DNA of 64,000 nucleotides from an uncultured Clostridia bacterium (GTDB lineage Bacteria > Bacillota > Clostridia > TANB77 > CAG-508): positions 29,111-93,110 of the forward strand of contig CAKPGM010000004.1 in the NCBI GenBank assembly GCA_934154805.1, given 5' to 3'. Positions 1 through 9,700 of this stretch are shown here, in pieces. Position numbers and translations under genes: made by a program. The notes beneath the pieces are model-generated. The model searched no databases. It saw only the letters and a list, made by a program, of their open reading frames with translations, and was not told the DNA's origin. The first letter of the stretch is position 1. Each line of letters opens with the position of its first letter.

Positions 1-173
1 CAACCTTTTTCTCCAGCTTTAGTAAATATCTTCCATTGTGCTATTATCAATAGTACATAAACAGCAACCATTATTAATCCATATGTTGCAAACATTGTAG
101 CAAATGTGGCCATTGCACCAGCTGATGCAACTGGACTTACGTCTGTTGTAGTATAATAGTATGAATAGTCCAT
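1..173 (-). CDS. Small membrane protein, DUF5684-like (3' end outside window)
   Basis: The reading frame starts at an ATG at 173 preceded by a G-rich SD (GGAAGGGGGGG) and runs off the left edge after 57 codons. The visible part has a short polar N-terminus rich in Tyr and Thr, a hydrophobic membrane segment at about residues 20-46, and then WKIFTKAGEKG. That last motif, a Trp-Lys-hydrophobic-Phe followed by KAG and Gly, is what I remember from DUF5684 inner-membrane proteins, where it leads into GW and a PxYN motif. The rest is outside the window, so length and full domain are unknown. Function of the family is not established. Confidence 0.6.
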   Translation of the reverse strand, partial: MDYSYYYTTTDVSPVASAGAMATFATMFATYGLIMVAVYVLLIIAQWKIFTKAGEKG

Positions 174-290
174 ATTTTTCCCCCCCTTCCGTTTTCAATC
201 CAGTTTTTCAAAACTAAATATCATAATATAACATTACCATATTAAGATATTTTTTTCAACATCTTTTTTCAAAATTAGACATTTTATTTT

Positions 291-1011
291 TTATTCAGAA
301 AAGTAACTCATAATTCCATTGTAAATTCCCCAGGCAAGTCTATCTTGATATTCATCTTGTTGCAAATTTTTTTCTTCCTCTGGATTCGATAAAAATCCAC
401 ATTCTACTATTGATATTGGTATTTCTACTTTTTTTACTATATACACACTATCAATTTGAAGAGGTACTCTTTTATTTTCTTTCTGTATTGCCTCGTTTAA
501 ATTATTTTGTAAACAAGTAGCTAGTTTCTTGCTATCTTCATTATTCTTTTTGTAAAATGTTTGCCACCCGCTATATTGACTCTGTGGAATTTTGTTAAGA
601 TGCACACTAACAAATATATCTGCTGATGATGTATTTCCAATTTTTACTCTATTTTTTATATCCGAATTCTTCTTTTCTCGCAATGTTTTTTTATCTATAT
701 CATAGATGGCATTTTCATCAGATCTTGTCAATACTACTTTTGCTCCACTTTGTTCTAATAAATTTTGTAGCTTTAATACTATTTTTAAATTTATATTTGA
801 TTCACTAATTCCATTACTACTTACAGCTCCTCCATCTTCTCCTCCGATGTCCAGCATCTAACACTATTGTTTTTGAAGTAACTGGCATTGACATTGTTTC
901 AATTGTCTGATTCATTATAGAATTATTAGCCATTTGAAACATAAATATTCCAATTGGCAAAAATACTGCTGAAAATAAAAACATTATTCTTTTCTTATTT
1001 ATTATAAACAT
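291..1011 (-). pseudogene. cwlD: N-acetylmuramoyl-L-alanine amidase (Amidase_3, CwlD-like), frameshifted
   Basis: Two overlapping frames together make one amidase. The upstream frame (ATG at 1011) gives an N-terminal membrane anchor and then TIVLDAGH; the downstream frame continues GGEDGGAVSSNG and runs to TAA at 291. Joined they give the Amidase_3 signature VLDAGHGGxDGGA, whose His and later Glu bind zinc. The break is one extra base (C on the coding strand) at about position 846, inside the catalytic motif. The rest, including the SVHLN-like second zinc site and IVECGFLSN near the C-terminus, is intact. Such enzymes hydrolyse the amide linking muramic acid to the stem peptide; CwlD does so in spore cortex. 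The CwlD label is a family-level guess. The mutation may be real or an assembly error. The upstream GTG at 1023 is less likely as start because an SD (TGAGG) precedes the ATG at 1011. Confidence 0.75.
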
Positions 1012-1054
1012 AAAAAACCTCACATATTACAAGTTTTCATTGTAAATATATGAG
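1012..1054 (-). terminator. Terminator hairpin after rpoC whose 3' arm carries the amidase SD
   Basis: On the minus strand a 14-bp stem with one bulge (plus-strand arms 1040-1054 and 1019-1032) is followed by six T and then directly by the ATG at 1011. It has the form of an intrinsic terminator for the rpoBC transcript, but the TGAGG used as SD by the amidase gene lies in the closing arm. Read-through RNA would therefore have the SD folded away. A similar layout is found before ykvI at 32219-32250. Confidence 0.7.
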
Positions 1055-1091
1055 ATTTTTTTATTTTTATTCATCAAGTATTAATATATGA

Positions 1092-4000
1092 TTAATTATC
1101 CTCTGTTATTATATCATCTACTAGTTCATCTTGAGAATCTGGTGTTATATTTTCGGCAACTTTGTTTATTTGTTCTGTTACCAATGTTTCTGAATTTTCT
1201 GTATTTTCTTCAAAATTTTCTTGCTCTGTGTTTATATGAACATTCTGATATCTCTTCATTCCTGTTCCTGCTGGAATTAATTTACCTATAATAACATTTT
1301 CTTTTAATCCTATTAATTCGTCTGTTCTTCCTTTTATAGCAGCTTCTGTTAATACTCTTGTTGTTTCTTGGAATGATGCTGCTGATAAGAAGCTTTCTGT
1401 TGCAAGTGATGCTTTTGTAATACCTAGTAATACTCTCTTGCCTGTTGCAGGTCTTAATCCTTGTTCTTCTGCTTCTTTGTTCTTATCTTCGAACTCATAC
1501 ATATCTACAAGTGATCCCGCAAACATATCTGTATCTCCATTATCTTCAACTCTAACCTTTTTAAGCATTTGTCTTCCGATAACTTCGATATGTTTGTCAT
1601 TTATATCAACACCTTGGTTTCTATAAACTTTTTGAACTTCTTGAATTAAGTATTCGTATACACCTTCTGGTCCGTTAATAGCTAATACTTCTGCAGGGTT
1701 CTTAGAACCTTCTGTAATTTGATCTCCTGCTTCTAGGACATCTCCTTCTTTTACTTTTAGCTTAGAGCCAAATGGTATTACATATGTTCTGCTATCATCT
1801 TTAGAAGTAATTATAACTTCTTTTCTCTTCTTTTCATCTACTTTGATTGATACAGTTCCTGCTATTTCTGTGATTATTGCAAGTCCCTTTGGTTTACGAG
1901 CTTCGAATAGCTCCTCAACTCTAGGAAGACCTTGTGTGATGTCGGCAACACCGGCAACACCACCAGAGTGTATGGTTCTCATTGTAAGCTGTGTACCAGG
2001 CTCACCTATTGATTGAGCTGCTATTATACCTACTGTATCTCCTATATCAACTTCTTTTCTACTTGCTAGTCCCATACCATAGCATTTACAACAAACACCA
2101 TGTTTTGTTCTACATCTAAATACACTTCTAACAGTAACTCTTGTTATTCCTGCTGCTACTATCTTATCTGCCAAATCTTCTGTAATAAGTGTATTTGTGT
2201 CAACTATTACTTCCTTGGTATTTGGATCTATTACATCATGTAATGGATATCTTCCAAGTAGTCGTTCTTGTATTTTTTCTATTATTTGATTTCCGTCTTT
2301 TATATCAAATACTTCAACACCTTCTGTTGTTCCACAGTCATCTTCTCTTACGATAATATCTTGTGAAACATCAACAAGTCTTCTTGTTAAGTATCCAGAG
2401 TCTGCTGTTCTTAAAGCTGTATCAGAAAGTCCCTTACGAGCTCCATGGGCTGATATAAAGTACTCTAATGCGTCTAGTCCCTCTCTGAATGATGATTTGA
2501 TTGGTATCTCTACTGTTTTACCTGTTGTACTTGCCATAAGTCCACGCATACCAGCAATTTGCTTTAACTGGTCTAAGTTACCTCTGGCTCCTGAGTCTGA
2601 CATCATAAACATTGGGTTTTCTTTGTCGAAGTTTTTCTTCATTGCCTCTTTTACATCATCAGTTGCTTTTTCCCATATCTTAATTACTTGGCTATATCTT
2701 TCTTCGTCAGTAATTAAACCACGTTTATATTGTTTTAATACATTATCAACTTGTGCTTGAGAATCTGCAAGGATTGCTTTCTTCTCAGGTGGTACTTGAA
2801 CATCTGCTACTGAAACTGTTACAGCTCCTAATGTAGAGTATTTGTAACCTGTTGCCTTGATGTAATCTAGAAGTTCTGCTGTTCTGTTTAATCCATGTAC
2901 ACTAATACATTTTCCAATTATTTTTCCTAGATTTTTCTTTGATACAACAAATCCAATTTCATATTCGAATTCGTTTTCTGGATTGCTTCTATCTACAAAT
3001 CCTAAATCTTGTGGAATTCCTGTATTGAATATTATTCTTCCTACTGTTGTTGCTATCTTTTTATGTACTTCTACACCATCAACAACTTTTGATCTTCTAA
3101 CAAATATTTTTGAGTGCATTGTTATATCGCCATTTGCAAGTGACATTATTGCTTCTTCTGGAGATGAGAAATATGTTCCTTCTCCTGGTTCTCCATCAAC
3201 ATCCATTGTTAAGTAGTAACTTCCTAAAATCATATCCTGTGTAGGTGTTGTTACTGGCTTACCATCTTGTGGTTTTAATAGGTTGTTTTCTGAAAGCATT
3301 AAATATCTTGCTTCTGCTTGTGCTTCTGGTGATAATGGTAAATGTATAGCCATTTGGTCACCGTCGAAGTCAGCGTTAAATGCTGTACAAACTAATGGGT
3401 GTAATTTTATTGCTCTACCTTCAACTAAAACTGGCTCAAATGCTTGTATACCTAATCTATGTAGTGTAGGTGCACGGTTTAGAAGAACCGGGTGGTCTTT
3501 TATAACCTCATCTAATATATCCCATACTTCTGGACGTAATCTTTCTACCATTCTTTTTGCATTTTTGATGTTGTGTGCTATTCCACGACCAACTAATTCT
3601 TTCATTACAAATGGTTTAAATAGCTCTACTGCCATTTCCTTTGGAACACCACATTGATAAATTTTTAGCTCTGGTCCAACAACTATAACTGAACGTCCTG
3701 AATAGTCAACACGTTTTCCTAGTAAGTTTTGTCTAAATCTTCCTTGCTTTCCTTTAAGCATATCTGATAAAGATTTTAATGGTCTGTTTCCAGCTCCTGT
3801 TACTGGTCTTCCACGTCTACCATTGTCTATTAAAGCATCTACAGATTCTTGAAGCATTCTCTTTTCATTTCTAACTATTATTTCTGGTGCTCCAAGTTCT
3901 AATAATCTCTTTAATCTGTTATTTCTGTTTATAACCCTTCTGTATAAGTCATTTAAGTCTGATGTAGCAAATCTTCCACCATCTAATTGTACCATTGGTC

Positions 4001-4718
4001 TTAAATCTGGTGGTATAACTGGTACTACTTGCATTATCATCCATTCAGGTCTATTTTTTGATAATCTAAATGATTCTACTGTATCAAGTCTTTTTACTAA
4101 TTTAGCCTTTTTTTGCTCGCTTGCTTTTTCAAGTTCTTTTTTTAGCTTTGCAGATAATTTATCTAAATCAATTTCTGCTAGTAAATCTCTTATTGGTTCT
4201 GCACCCATTTCTGCTTTAAAAGAATCTCTACCAAATTTTTCAACAGCTTCTGTATATTCTTTTTCATTTAATATTTGTGCTTTTGATAATGTTGTAGATC
4301 CTTTGTCTGTTACAATGTAAGATGCAAAATATATAACTTTCTCTAAAGCTTTTGGTGATACGTCAAGCATTAAAGCAACTCTGCTTGGTATTCCTTTGAA
4401 ATACCATATGTGAGCTACTGGGGCAGCAAGCTCTATGTGCCCCATTCTCTCTCTTCTAACTTTAGCTTTTGTAACTTCAACACCACATCTGTCACAAACT
4501 ATTCCTTTATATCTTACTCTTTTATATTTTCCACAATGACATTCCCAGTCTTTTGTTGGACCAAATATCTTTTCACAAAATAGTCCATCTTTTTCTGGCT
4601 TTAATGTTCTGTAGTTAATAGTTTCTGGTTTTTTTACTTCTCCATGTGACCACTCTCTTATCTGTTCATCAGATGCGATGCCGATTTTCATTTTATCAAA
4701 GTTTTCTAATTCATCCAC
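1092..4718 (-). CDS. rpoC: DNA-directed RNA polymerase subunit beta'
   Basis: The 1208-residue product is the beta' subunit of the transcription core enzyme. Visible landmarks are the N-terminal zinc-binding cysteines (CHCGKYKR...CDRCGVEV, about residues 60-78), the catalytic NADFDGDQM motif (about residue 450) with its three Asp that hold the active-site magnesium, the trigger-loop region, and the second zinc site (CRTKHGVCCKC) followed by GIIAAQSIGEPGTQLTMRTIHSGG. The length is normal for Firmicutes. The start is a GTG at 4718, eight or nine bases after an AGGGGGG SD; the next in-frame ATG lies within the conserved N-terminus. It follows rpoB by 30 bp and shares its promoter. An acidic, Glu/Asp/Thr-rich tail of about 50 residues extends past the conserved C-terminus. 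Confidence 0.98.
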   Translation of the reverse strand: MDELENFDKMKIGIASDEQIREWSHGEVKKPETINYRTLKPEKDGLFCEKIFGPTKDWECHCGKYKRVRYKGIVCDRCGVEVTKAKVRRERMGHIELAAPVAHIWYFKGIPSRVALMLDVSPKALEKVIYFASYIVTDKGSTTLSKAQILNEKEYTEAVEKFGRDSFKAEMGAEPIRDLLAEIDLDKLSAKLKKELEKASEQKKAKLVKRLDTVESFRLSKNRPEWMIMQVVPVIPPDLRPMVQLDGGRFATSDLNDLYRRVINRNNRLKRLLELGAPEIIVRNEKRMLQESVDALIDNGRRGRPVTGAGNRPLKSLSDMLKGKQGRFRQNLLGKRVDYSGRSVIVVGPELKIYQCGVPKEMAVELFKPFVMKELVGRGIAHNIKNAKRMVERLRPEVWDILDEVIKDHPVLLNRAPTLHRLGIQAFEPVLVEGRAIKLHPLVCTAFNADFDGDQMAIHLPLSPEAQAEARYLMLSENNLLKPQDGKPVTTPTQDMILGSYYLTMDVDGEPGEGTYFSSPEEAIMSLANGDITMHSKIFVRRSKVVDGVEVHKKIATTVGRIIFNTGIPQDLGFVDRSNPENEFEYEIGFVVSKKNLGKIIGKCISVHGLNRTAELLDYIKATGYKYSTLGAVTVSVADVQVPPEKKAILADSQAQVDNVLKQYKRGLITDEERYSQVIKIWEKATDDVKEAMKKNFDKENPMFMMSDSGARGNLDQLKQIAGMRGLMASTTGKTVEIPIKSSFREGLDALEYFISAHGARKGLSDTALRTADSGYLTRRLVDVSQDIIVREDDCGTTEGVEVFDIKDGNQIIEKIQERLLGRYPLHDVIDPNTKEVIVDTNTLITEDLADKIVAAGITRVTVRSVFRCRTKHGVCCKCYGMGLASRKEVDIGDTVGIIAAQSIGEPGTQLTMRTIHSGGVAGVADITQGLPRVEELFEARKPKGLAIITEIAGTVSIKVDEKKRKEVIITSKDDSRTYVIPFGSKLKVKEGDVLEAGDQITEGSKNPAEVLAINGPEGVYEYLIQEVQKVYRNQGVDINDKHIEVIGRQMLKKVRVEDNGDTDMFAGSLVDMYEFEDKNKEAEEQGLRPATGKRVLLGITKASLATESFLSAASFQETTRVLTEAAIKGRTDELIGLKENVIIGKLIPAGTGMKRYQNVHINTEQENFEENTENSETLVTEQINKVAENITPDSQDELVDDIITEDN

Positions 4719-4748
4719 TATTTTTGCCCCCCTGAATTATACTTTTTA

Positions 4749-7700
4749 TTAATTTTCATCATCTAATATGTTCTCATCTTCCAATATGTTATCGTTATTT
4801 TCCCCCATTAACATATCTTCATCAATGCTATCCATATCATCATATAAAGTTTCATCGTCCGAATCTTCGTCTTCCTCTGTATAACCATCAGAAAGTTCTT
4901 CTTCGTCAATTACACTATCTTCATTAAGTGATTTATTCTCTATGTTACTAAAGCTTACTGCATCTTCTATATCCTCTTTTAATTGTATTTCTTGATCATC
5001 TTGAGTATATAGTTTTATATCTAAACCTAATGATTGAAGTTCTTTTACTAATACTTTAAATCCTTCTGGAACTCCTGGTTTTGGTACATTTTCGCCTTTT
5101 ACTATAGCTTCATATGTTTTAACACGTCCTACAACATCGTCTGATTTAACTGTTAACATTTCTTGTAGAGAGTATGCAGCACCATAAGCCTCTAATGCCC
5201 AAACTTCCATCTCTCCAAAACGTTGACCACCAAATTGTGCTTTACCTCCTAGAGGTTGTTGTGTTATCACTGAGTATGGTCCAGTTGAACGAGCATGTAT
5301 TTTATCATCTACTAAGTGATGTAGTTTCATCATGTACATTACACCAACAGTAATTGGTTTTATGAATTTTTCACCTGTTCTACCATCATATAAATCTGTT
5401 TTACCATCTCTACGTAATCCAGCTTCTTCTAATAGATCTTCTATTTCATAGTCTTTTGCACCATCAAATACTGGTGTTGCAACTTTCCATCCTAATGCTC
5501 TTGCAGCCATTCCTAAATGTACTTCAAGAACCTGTCCTAAGTTCATACGAGAAGGAATACCCATTGGGTTTAGAACTATGTCTACTGGTGTTCCATCTGG
5601 TAAGAATGGCATATCTTCTTCTGGTAATATTCTTGAGATAACACCCTTGTTACCGTGACGACCAGCCATCTTATCTCCGACTGATATTTTTCTCTTTGTT
5701 GCTATATAACATCTAATTACTTGGTTTACTCCAGGAGCTAATTCTTCTGAATTTTCTCTTGTAAATACTTTAATATCTACTATTGTTCCAGCTTCTCCGT
5801 GTGGTACACGAAGTGATGTATCTCTAACTTCTCTAGATTTTTCTCCAAATATTGCACGAAGTAATCTTTCTTCTGCAGTTAATTCTGTTTCTCCTTTTGG
5901 AGTAACTTTACCAACTAAGATATCTCCAGGTCTTACTTCTGCACCTATTCTTATGATACCATTTTCATCTAGGTCTTTTAGTACGTCATCTCCAACATTT
6001 GGAATGTCTCTTGTTATTTCCTCTGGTCCTAATTTTGTATCACGACATTCGCAATCATATTCTTCTATATGAATTGAAGTATATACATCTTCTTTAACTA
6101 GTCTTTCAGAAATTAATACAGCATCCTCGTAGTTGTAACCTTCCCAAGTTGAGAAAGCTATAAGAACATTTCTTCCAAGTGCCATTTCTCCATTTTGTGT
6201 AGAAGGTCCGTCAGCTAGAATATCTCCTGCTTTTACTACTTCTCCTCTTTGAACAACTGGTCTTTGGTTGATACAAGTTCCTCCATTTGTTCTCTTGAAC
6301 TTACGAAGTTTATATGTATCTAATTCTTTCTTTTTATTTCTAACAGTTATTTCGTCTGCTGTAACTTTTTCTACTACACCATCGTTTATAGCTGTTACTG
6401 TTATTTCTGAATCTCTAGCAGCCTTATATTCCATTCCTGTCCCTACTATAGGAGCCTCTGGAATAAGTAAAGGAACTGCTTGTCTTTGCATGTTTGATCC
6501 CATTAGAGAACGCTTAACATCGTCGTGCTCTAAGAAAGGAATCATTGCTGCTGCAACTGAAACTAATTGTTTTGGTGAAACATCAACATAATCAACTTCA
6601 CTTGCGTCAACCTCTGTTATTTCCTCTTTATGTCTAACTTTTATTTTCTTATTTACAAATTTTCCATCTTTATCAATTGGCTCTGAAGCTTGTGCTATGA
6701 TATATTTGTCTTCTTCATCAGCTGGCATGTATTCTACTATGTCTGTTAATTTGCCTGTTTCTTTATCTACTTTTCTATATGGTGTTTCAACAAAACCATA
6801 TTCATCTATCATTGCAAATGATGAAAGTGCTGATATAAGTCCAATATTTGGTCCTTCTGGAGATTCAACTGGACATAATCTACCATAGTGAGTATAGTGA
6901 ATATCACGAACCTCAAAACCTGCTCTTTCTCTTGAAAGACCACCAGGTCCTAATGCAGAAATTCTTCTCTTATGAGTAAGCTCTGATAATGGGTTTGTTT
7001 GATCCATAAATTGTGATAATTGTGAGCTTCCAAAGAATTCTTTTATTGAAGAGCTTATTGGTTTTGTGTTTATTAATGTTTGTGGTGTTACTGCATCTAA
7101 GTCTTGAATTGTCATTCTTTCACGAACAACTCTTTCTAGTCTTGTTAAACCAATTCTGAATTGGTTTTGTAATAATTCACCAACACATCTAATACGTCTA
7201 TTTCCTAAATGATCTATATCATCTACTTTTCCAATTCCATAGTCTAAGTTTAGTAAATAGCTTATTGATGCAACTATATCCTCTGTTGTTATTGTTAAAG
7301 GAACTAATTCATTTTTTCTTTCTTGCAATACGTCATGTAATTTCTCTTCTGGAGTTGTATCCATTATTGATTTTAATACATTATAGTTAACGCCTTCATT
7401 GAAGTGTAAATCTTTTAAATCTACATTTGGTAACATTTTGTAGATATTTACTACTCCATTTCCTATAACTCTAACTTTCTCGTCATTAACATTTACATCT
7501 ACAATGTTAATTCCTGAATCTTGTATTTCCTCTGCAACTTCTGCAGTAATTTTATTTCCTTTTTCTACAAGAACTTCTCCAGTTTCTGGGTTTATTATAT
7601 CGTCATAAGCAACTTGGTCAGTAATTCTTGTTGCTAATCTTAATTTTTTGTTAAATTTATATCTTCCTACTTTTGCTAAGTCATATCTTCTGTTGTCGAA

Positions 7701-8483
7701 GAATAAACCATCGAATAAGTTTCTAGCAGCATCAGCTGTTGGAAGTTCTCCTGGTCTTAATTTCTTATATATTTCGATTATTGCTTCGTCTTGTTTCTTT
7801 ATTGGATCTTTGTCTAATGTTGCTTTAATTTTTGGATCATTACCAAATAGGTCTAATATTTGTTCATCAGTAATAAAGCCTATACTTCTTAATAATGAAG
7901 TAACAGGTAGTTTTCTTGTTCTATCAACTCTTACATAGAAAACATCATTTCCATCTGTTTCATATTCCAACCAAGCTCCTCTGATAGGCATAACAGTTGA
8001 TGTGTATATTTTCTTTCCTATTTTGTCAAAGTCTTGTGCATAATAACAAGATGGAGAACGAACTAATTGGCTTACAATTACTCTTTCTGCTCCATTGATA
8101 ATAAATGTTGCACTGTCTGTCATTAAAGGGAAATCTCCTAAATAGATTTCTTGTTCTTTAATTTCTCCAGTTTCTTTGTTAATTAATCTAACCTTAACAT
8201 GTAATCTTGAAGAATATGTAGCATCTCTCTCTTTTGCTTCTTCCATTGTGTACTTTGTTGTTTCTTCCATATGATAATCCAAAAACTCTAATACTAGGTT
8301 TCCAGAATAGTCTACTATAGGCGAAATATCTTTTAATACTTCTCCTAGACCTTCTTCTATAAACCAATTGTAAGAATCTTTTTGTACTTGGATTAAGTTT
8401 GGCATTTCGATAAAATCACCTATTTTTGAAAAGGTTTTTCTTGTGCATTTTTCGTGTTTTACTTCCTTTAGATTCAAAGTCAT
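4749..8483 (-). CDS. rpoB: DNA-directed RNA polymerase subunit beta
   Basis: The 1244-residue product is the beta subunit. The rifampicin-binding region reads as the susceptible wild type (SSQLSQFMDQTNPLSEL then HKRRISALGPGGL). Downstream are the conserved GYNYEDAV, GEKSREVRDTS, KRKISVGDKMAGRHGNKG and GGQRFGEMEVWALEAYGA blocks. The last 75 residues form a very acidic tail rich in Glu, Asp and Asn, beyond the usual end of the family. The first ATG (8483) directly abuts the GAGGTGA SD, so the TTG two codons later (8477), at a better spacing, may be the true start. No rplJ/rplL genes precede it; instead it has its own promoter near 8.82-8.85 kb and a leader of about 330 nt. Confidence 0.98.
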   Translation of the reverse strand: MTLNLKEVKHEKCTRKTFSKIGDFIEMPNLIQVQKDSYNWFIEEGLGEVLKDISPIVDYSGNLVLEFLDYHMEETTKYTMEEAKERDATYSSRLHVKVRLINKETGEIKEQEIYLGDFPLMTDSATFIINGAERVIVSQLVRSPSCYYAQDFDKIGKKIYTSTVMPIRGAWLEYETDGNDVFYVRVDRTRKLPVTSLLRSIGFITDEQILDLFGNDPKIKATLDKDPIKKQDEAIIEIYKKLRPGELPTADAARNLFDGLFFDNRRYDLAKVGRYKFNKKLRLATRITDQVAYDDIINPETGEVLVEKGNKITAEVAEEIQDSGINIVDVNVNDEKVRVIGNGVVNIYKMLPNVDLKDLHFNEGVNYNVLKSIMDTTPEEKLHDVLQERKNELVPLTITTEDIVASISYLLNLDYGIGKVDDIDHLGNRRIRCVGELLQNQFRIGLTRLERVVRERMTIQDLDAVTPQTLINTKPISSSIKEFFGSSQLSQFMDQTNPLSELTHKRRISALGPGGLSRERAGFEVRDIHYTHYGRLCPVESPEGPNIGLISALSSFAMIDEYGFVETPYRKVDKETGKLTDIVEYMPADEEDKYIIAQASEPIDKDGKFVNKKIKVRHKEEITEVDASEVDYVDVSPKQLVSVAAAMIPFLEHDDVKRSLMGSNMQRQAVPLLIPEAPIVGTGMEYKAARDSEITVTAINDGVVEKVTADEITVRNKKKELDTYKLRKFKRTNGGTCINQRPVVQRGEVVKAGDILADGPSTQNGEMALGRNVLIAFSTWEGYNYEDAVLISERLVKEDVYTSIHIEEYDCECRDTKLGPEEITRDIPNVGDDVLKDLDENGIIRIGAEVRPGDILVGKVTPKGETELTAEERLLRAIFGEKSREVRDTSLRVPHGEAGTIVDIKVFTRENSEELAPGVNQVIRCYIATKRKISVGDKMAGRHGNKGVISRILPEEDMPFLPDGTPVDIVLNPMGIPSRMNLGQVLEVHLGMAARALGWKVATPVFDGAKDYEIEDLLEEAGLRRDGKTDLYDGRTGEKFIKPITVGVMYMMKLHHLVDDKIHARSTGPYSVITQQPLGGKAQFGGQRFGEMEVWALEAYGAAYSLQEMLTVKSDDVVGRVKTYEAIVKGENVPKPGVPEGFKVLVKELQSLGLDIKLYTQDDQEIQLKEDIEDAVSFSNIENKSLNEDSVIDEEELSDGYTEEDEDSDDETLYDDMDSIDEDMLMGENNDNILEDENILDDEN

Positions 8484-8667
8484 TCACCTCATATAAAAAA
8501 TTAAAGCAGAATTAATATATATGATTTTCAAAAAAGTCCTTCTTGTTTTTAACGCTTTTTGGATAATAAAACTCACTGCTCCTTTAAGTTCCTTTTTCCG
8601 TAAGCATTTTAAAAACAATTCCTCTTTTTTGTAAATTTACATAGCGATAAAAAGACAACAAAAATTC

Positions 8668-8696
8668 ATTGGCAAACCCTGAATACCTTTGCCAAT
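8668..8696 (-). other. Hairpin in the rpoB leader
   Basis: A perfect 9-bp inverted repeat (ATTGGCAAA / TTTGCCAAT) encloses an 11-nt loop in the middle of the untranslated leader of rpoB. On the minus strand a TTTTTG run follows at a few bases. It could be an attenuator-like pause or a protein-binding stem. I do not recognise it as a known ribosomal-protein leader. Confidence 0.5.
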
Positions 8697-8791
8697 TTCT
8701 CTTTGTATTTACCTAAATTATATTATAATTAATCGTTTTTATATTAACCACCCTTACTATTTCCCTTCGGAGATTAATAATTTAATTATGT

Positions 8792-8812
8792 TGATATTAT
8801 TCCATAATATCA
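8792..8812 (-). other. Perfect 9-bp hairpin at the 5' end of the rpoB transcript
   Basis: TGATATTAT and ATAATATCA are separated by three bases and lie just downstream of the expected transcription start of the rpoBC promoter (start predicted near 8815). It would form a 5'-terminal hairpin in the RNA, a feature often linked to mRNA stability, or could be an operator at +3 to +24. Confidence 0.5.
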
Positions 8813-8821
8813 GATATTTCT

Positions 8822-8851
8822 ATTATACACTTTATTTTATAGTTATGTCAA
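8822..8851 (-). promoter_or_regulatory. rpoBC promoter
   Basis: On the minus strand a full-consensus -35 TTGACA (8851-8846) and -10 TATAAT (8827-8822) are separated by 18 bp. It is the only consensus pair in the 500-bp gap upstream of rpoB. Transcription from here would give a leader of roughly 330 nt before the rpoB start, with the two hairpins listed above. Confidence 0.75.
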
Positions 8852-8868
8852 TAGAAAAAGTTAATTTT

Positions 8869-8897
8869 TTGCATTTTTTCGTAATTTGTGATATAAT
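8869..8897 (+). promoter_or_regulatory. Promoter of the unknown gene at 9008
   Basis: TTGCAT (8869-8874) and TATAAT (8892-8897) with a 17-bp spacer. The -10 is extended by TGA directly in front (TG at 8889-8890). It points away from the rpoBC promoter, about 20 bp off. Confidence 0.75.
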
Positions 8898-9007
8898 TAG
8901 TTTTCACACATAGTATGTGTACGCAAAAATCCTTTTTTTCTAGCATTTGCTAGTTAATCATATGTTCTAACAACAATGATAAATAATTTTGAAAGGAGAG
9001 AGAAAAA

Positions 9008-9661
9008 ATGCTACCTATGGCTCTTTGCATCATATCATTTTTTGTTTGCATTCCTGCCATGTTGGTATCTTACTATACTGGCCGGAGTCTATTGTTAGCT
9101 TTTATTGCTATCATTGGAATGCTCGTTTCCGGAGTTTTGGTTTACACCGTTTCAGAAATATTTGTGTATCCATTTGCAGTACTAGCTATCGCTCTTGTGT
9201 TTTATATGATTTTAAAGTACACATGGCAATTGGTTGGAATCTTTATGCTAGCATTACTGATAGGCTTTGTGCTAATCGTTGCTTGCTTTATAATTTACAA
9301 GTCCAATTGTTCTGAAGTAGAAATCAATGAACAACAAGTAATATCAGATGTGTTAGCAAACACGTCTGACGCCACTAAGTATGGTAAAGTAGAATATCAG
9401 GGGCCTCCCGACAAGAAAACTCCCCTGTTCAGATTTCTTTGTAAGAATGAAAAGGGAGTTCTCGATTATATGTCTATTCGGGAAGAAAATACTCGTTTAC
9501 ATTTTGTAGACGAAAGTGAAGGGGCGTACCTAGTCCAGACCACTACAGAGAAATACTATTGGAACAACAATAAAGAGCCGGCCGAAAAAAAGGTCGTTTC
9601 TAATACCGTAGTGTATGACTTGTATATTCCAAGAAGCGCTCTGATAAATTATCCGGGCTAA
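9008..9661 (+). CDS. Unknown membrane protein with C-terminal soluble domain
   Basis: I do not recognise this 217-residue protein. Residues 1 to about 97 hold four hydrophobic segments, consistent with four transmembrane helices; the remaining 120 residues are polar, with many Glu, Lys, Tyr and Asn, and would form one soluble domain. A strong SD (GGAGAG) stands 9 bp before the ATG. The gene sits alone between rpoB and glyA and points away from rpoB. It has its own extended -10 promoter and its own terminator. Base composition and codon choice (many GCC, CTG, CGG, GTC) look richer in GC than rpoBC or glyA, which suggests a separate origin. It resembles the other solitary unknown genes in this window in its architecture, not in sequence. 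Confidence 0.8.
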   Translation: MLPMALCIISFFVCIPAMLVSYYTGRSLLLAFIAIIGMLVSGVLVYTVSEIFVYPFAVLAIALVFYMILKYTWQLVGIFMLALLIGFVLIVACFIIYKSNCSEVEINEQQVISDVLANTSDATKYGKVEYQGPPDKKTPLFRFLCKNEKGVLDYMSIREENTRLHFVDESEGAYLVQTTTEKYYWNNNKEPAEKKVVSNTVVYDLYIPRSALINYPG

Positions 9662-9667
9662 AGCATT

Positions 9668-9700
9668 CACAGCACTCAGATAACGAGTGCTGTGTTTTTT
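9668..9700 (+). terminator. Intrinsic terminator of the gene at 9008
   Basis: A perfect 10-bp stem (CACAGCACTC / GAGTGCTGTG) with a 7-nt loop is followed by six T. It lies 6 bp after the stop codon and touches the 3' end of the convergent glyA gene. Confidence 0.9.
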
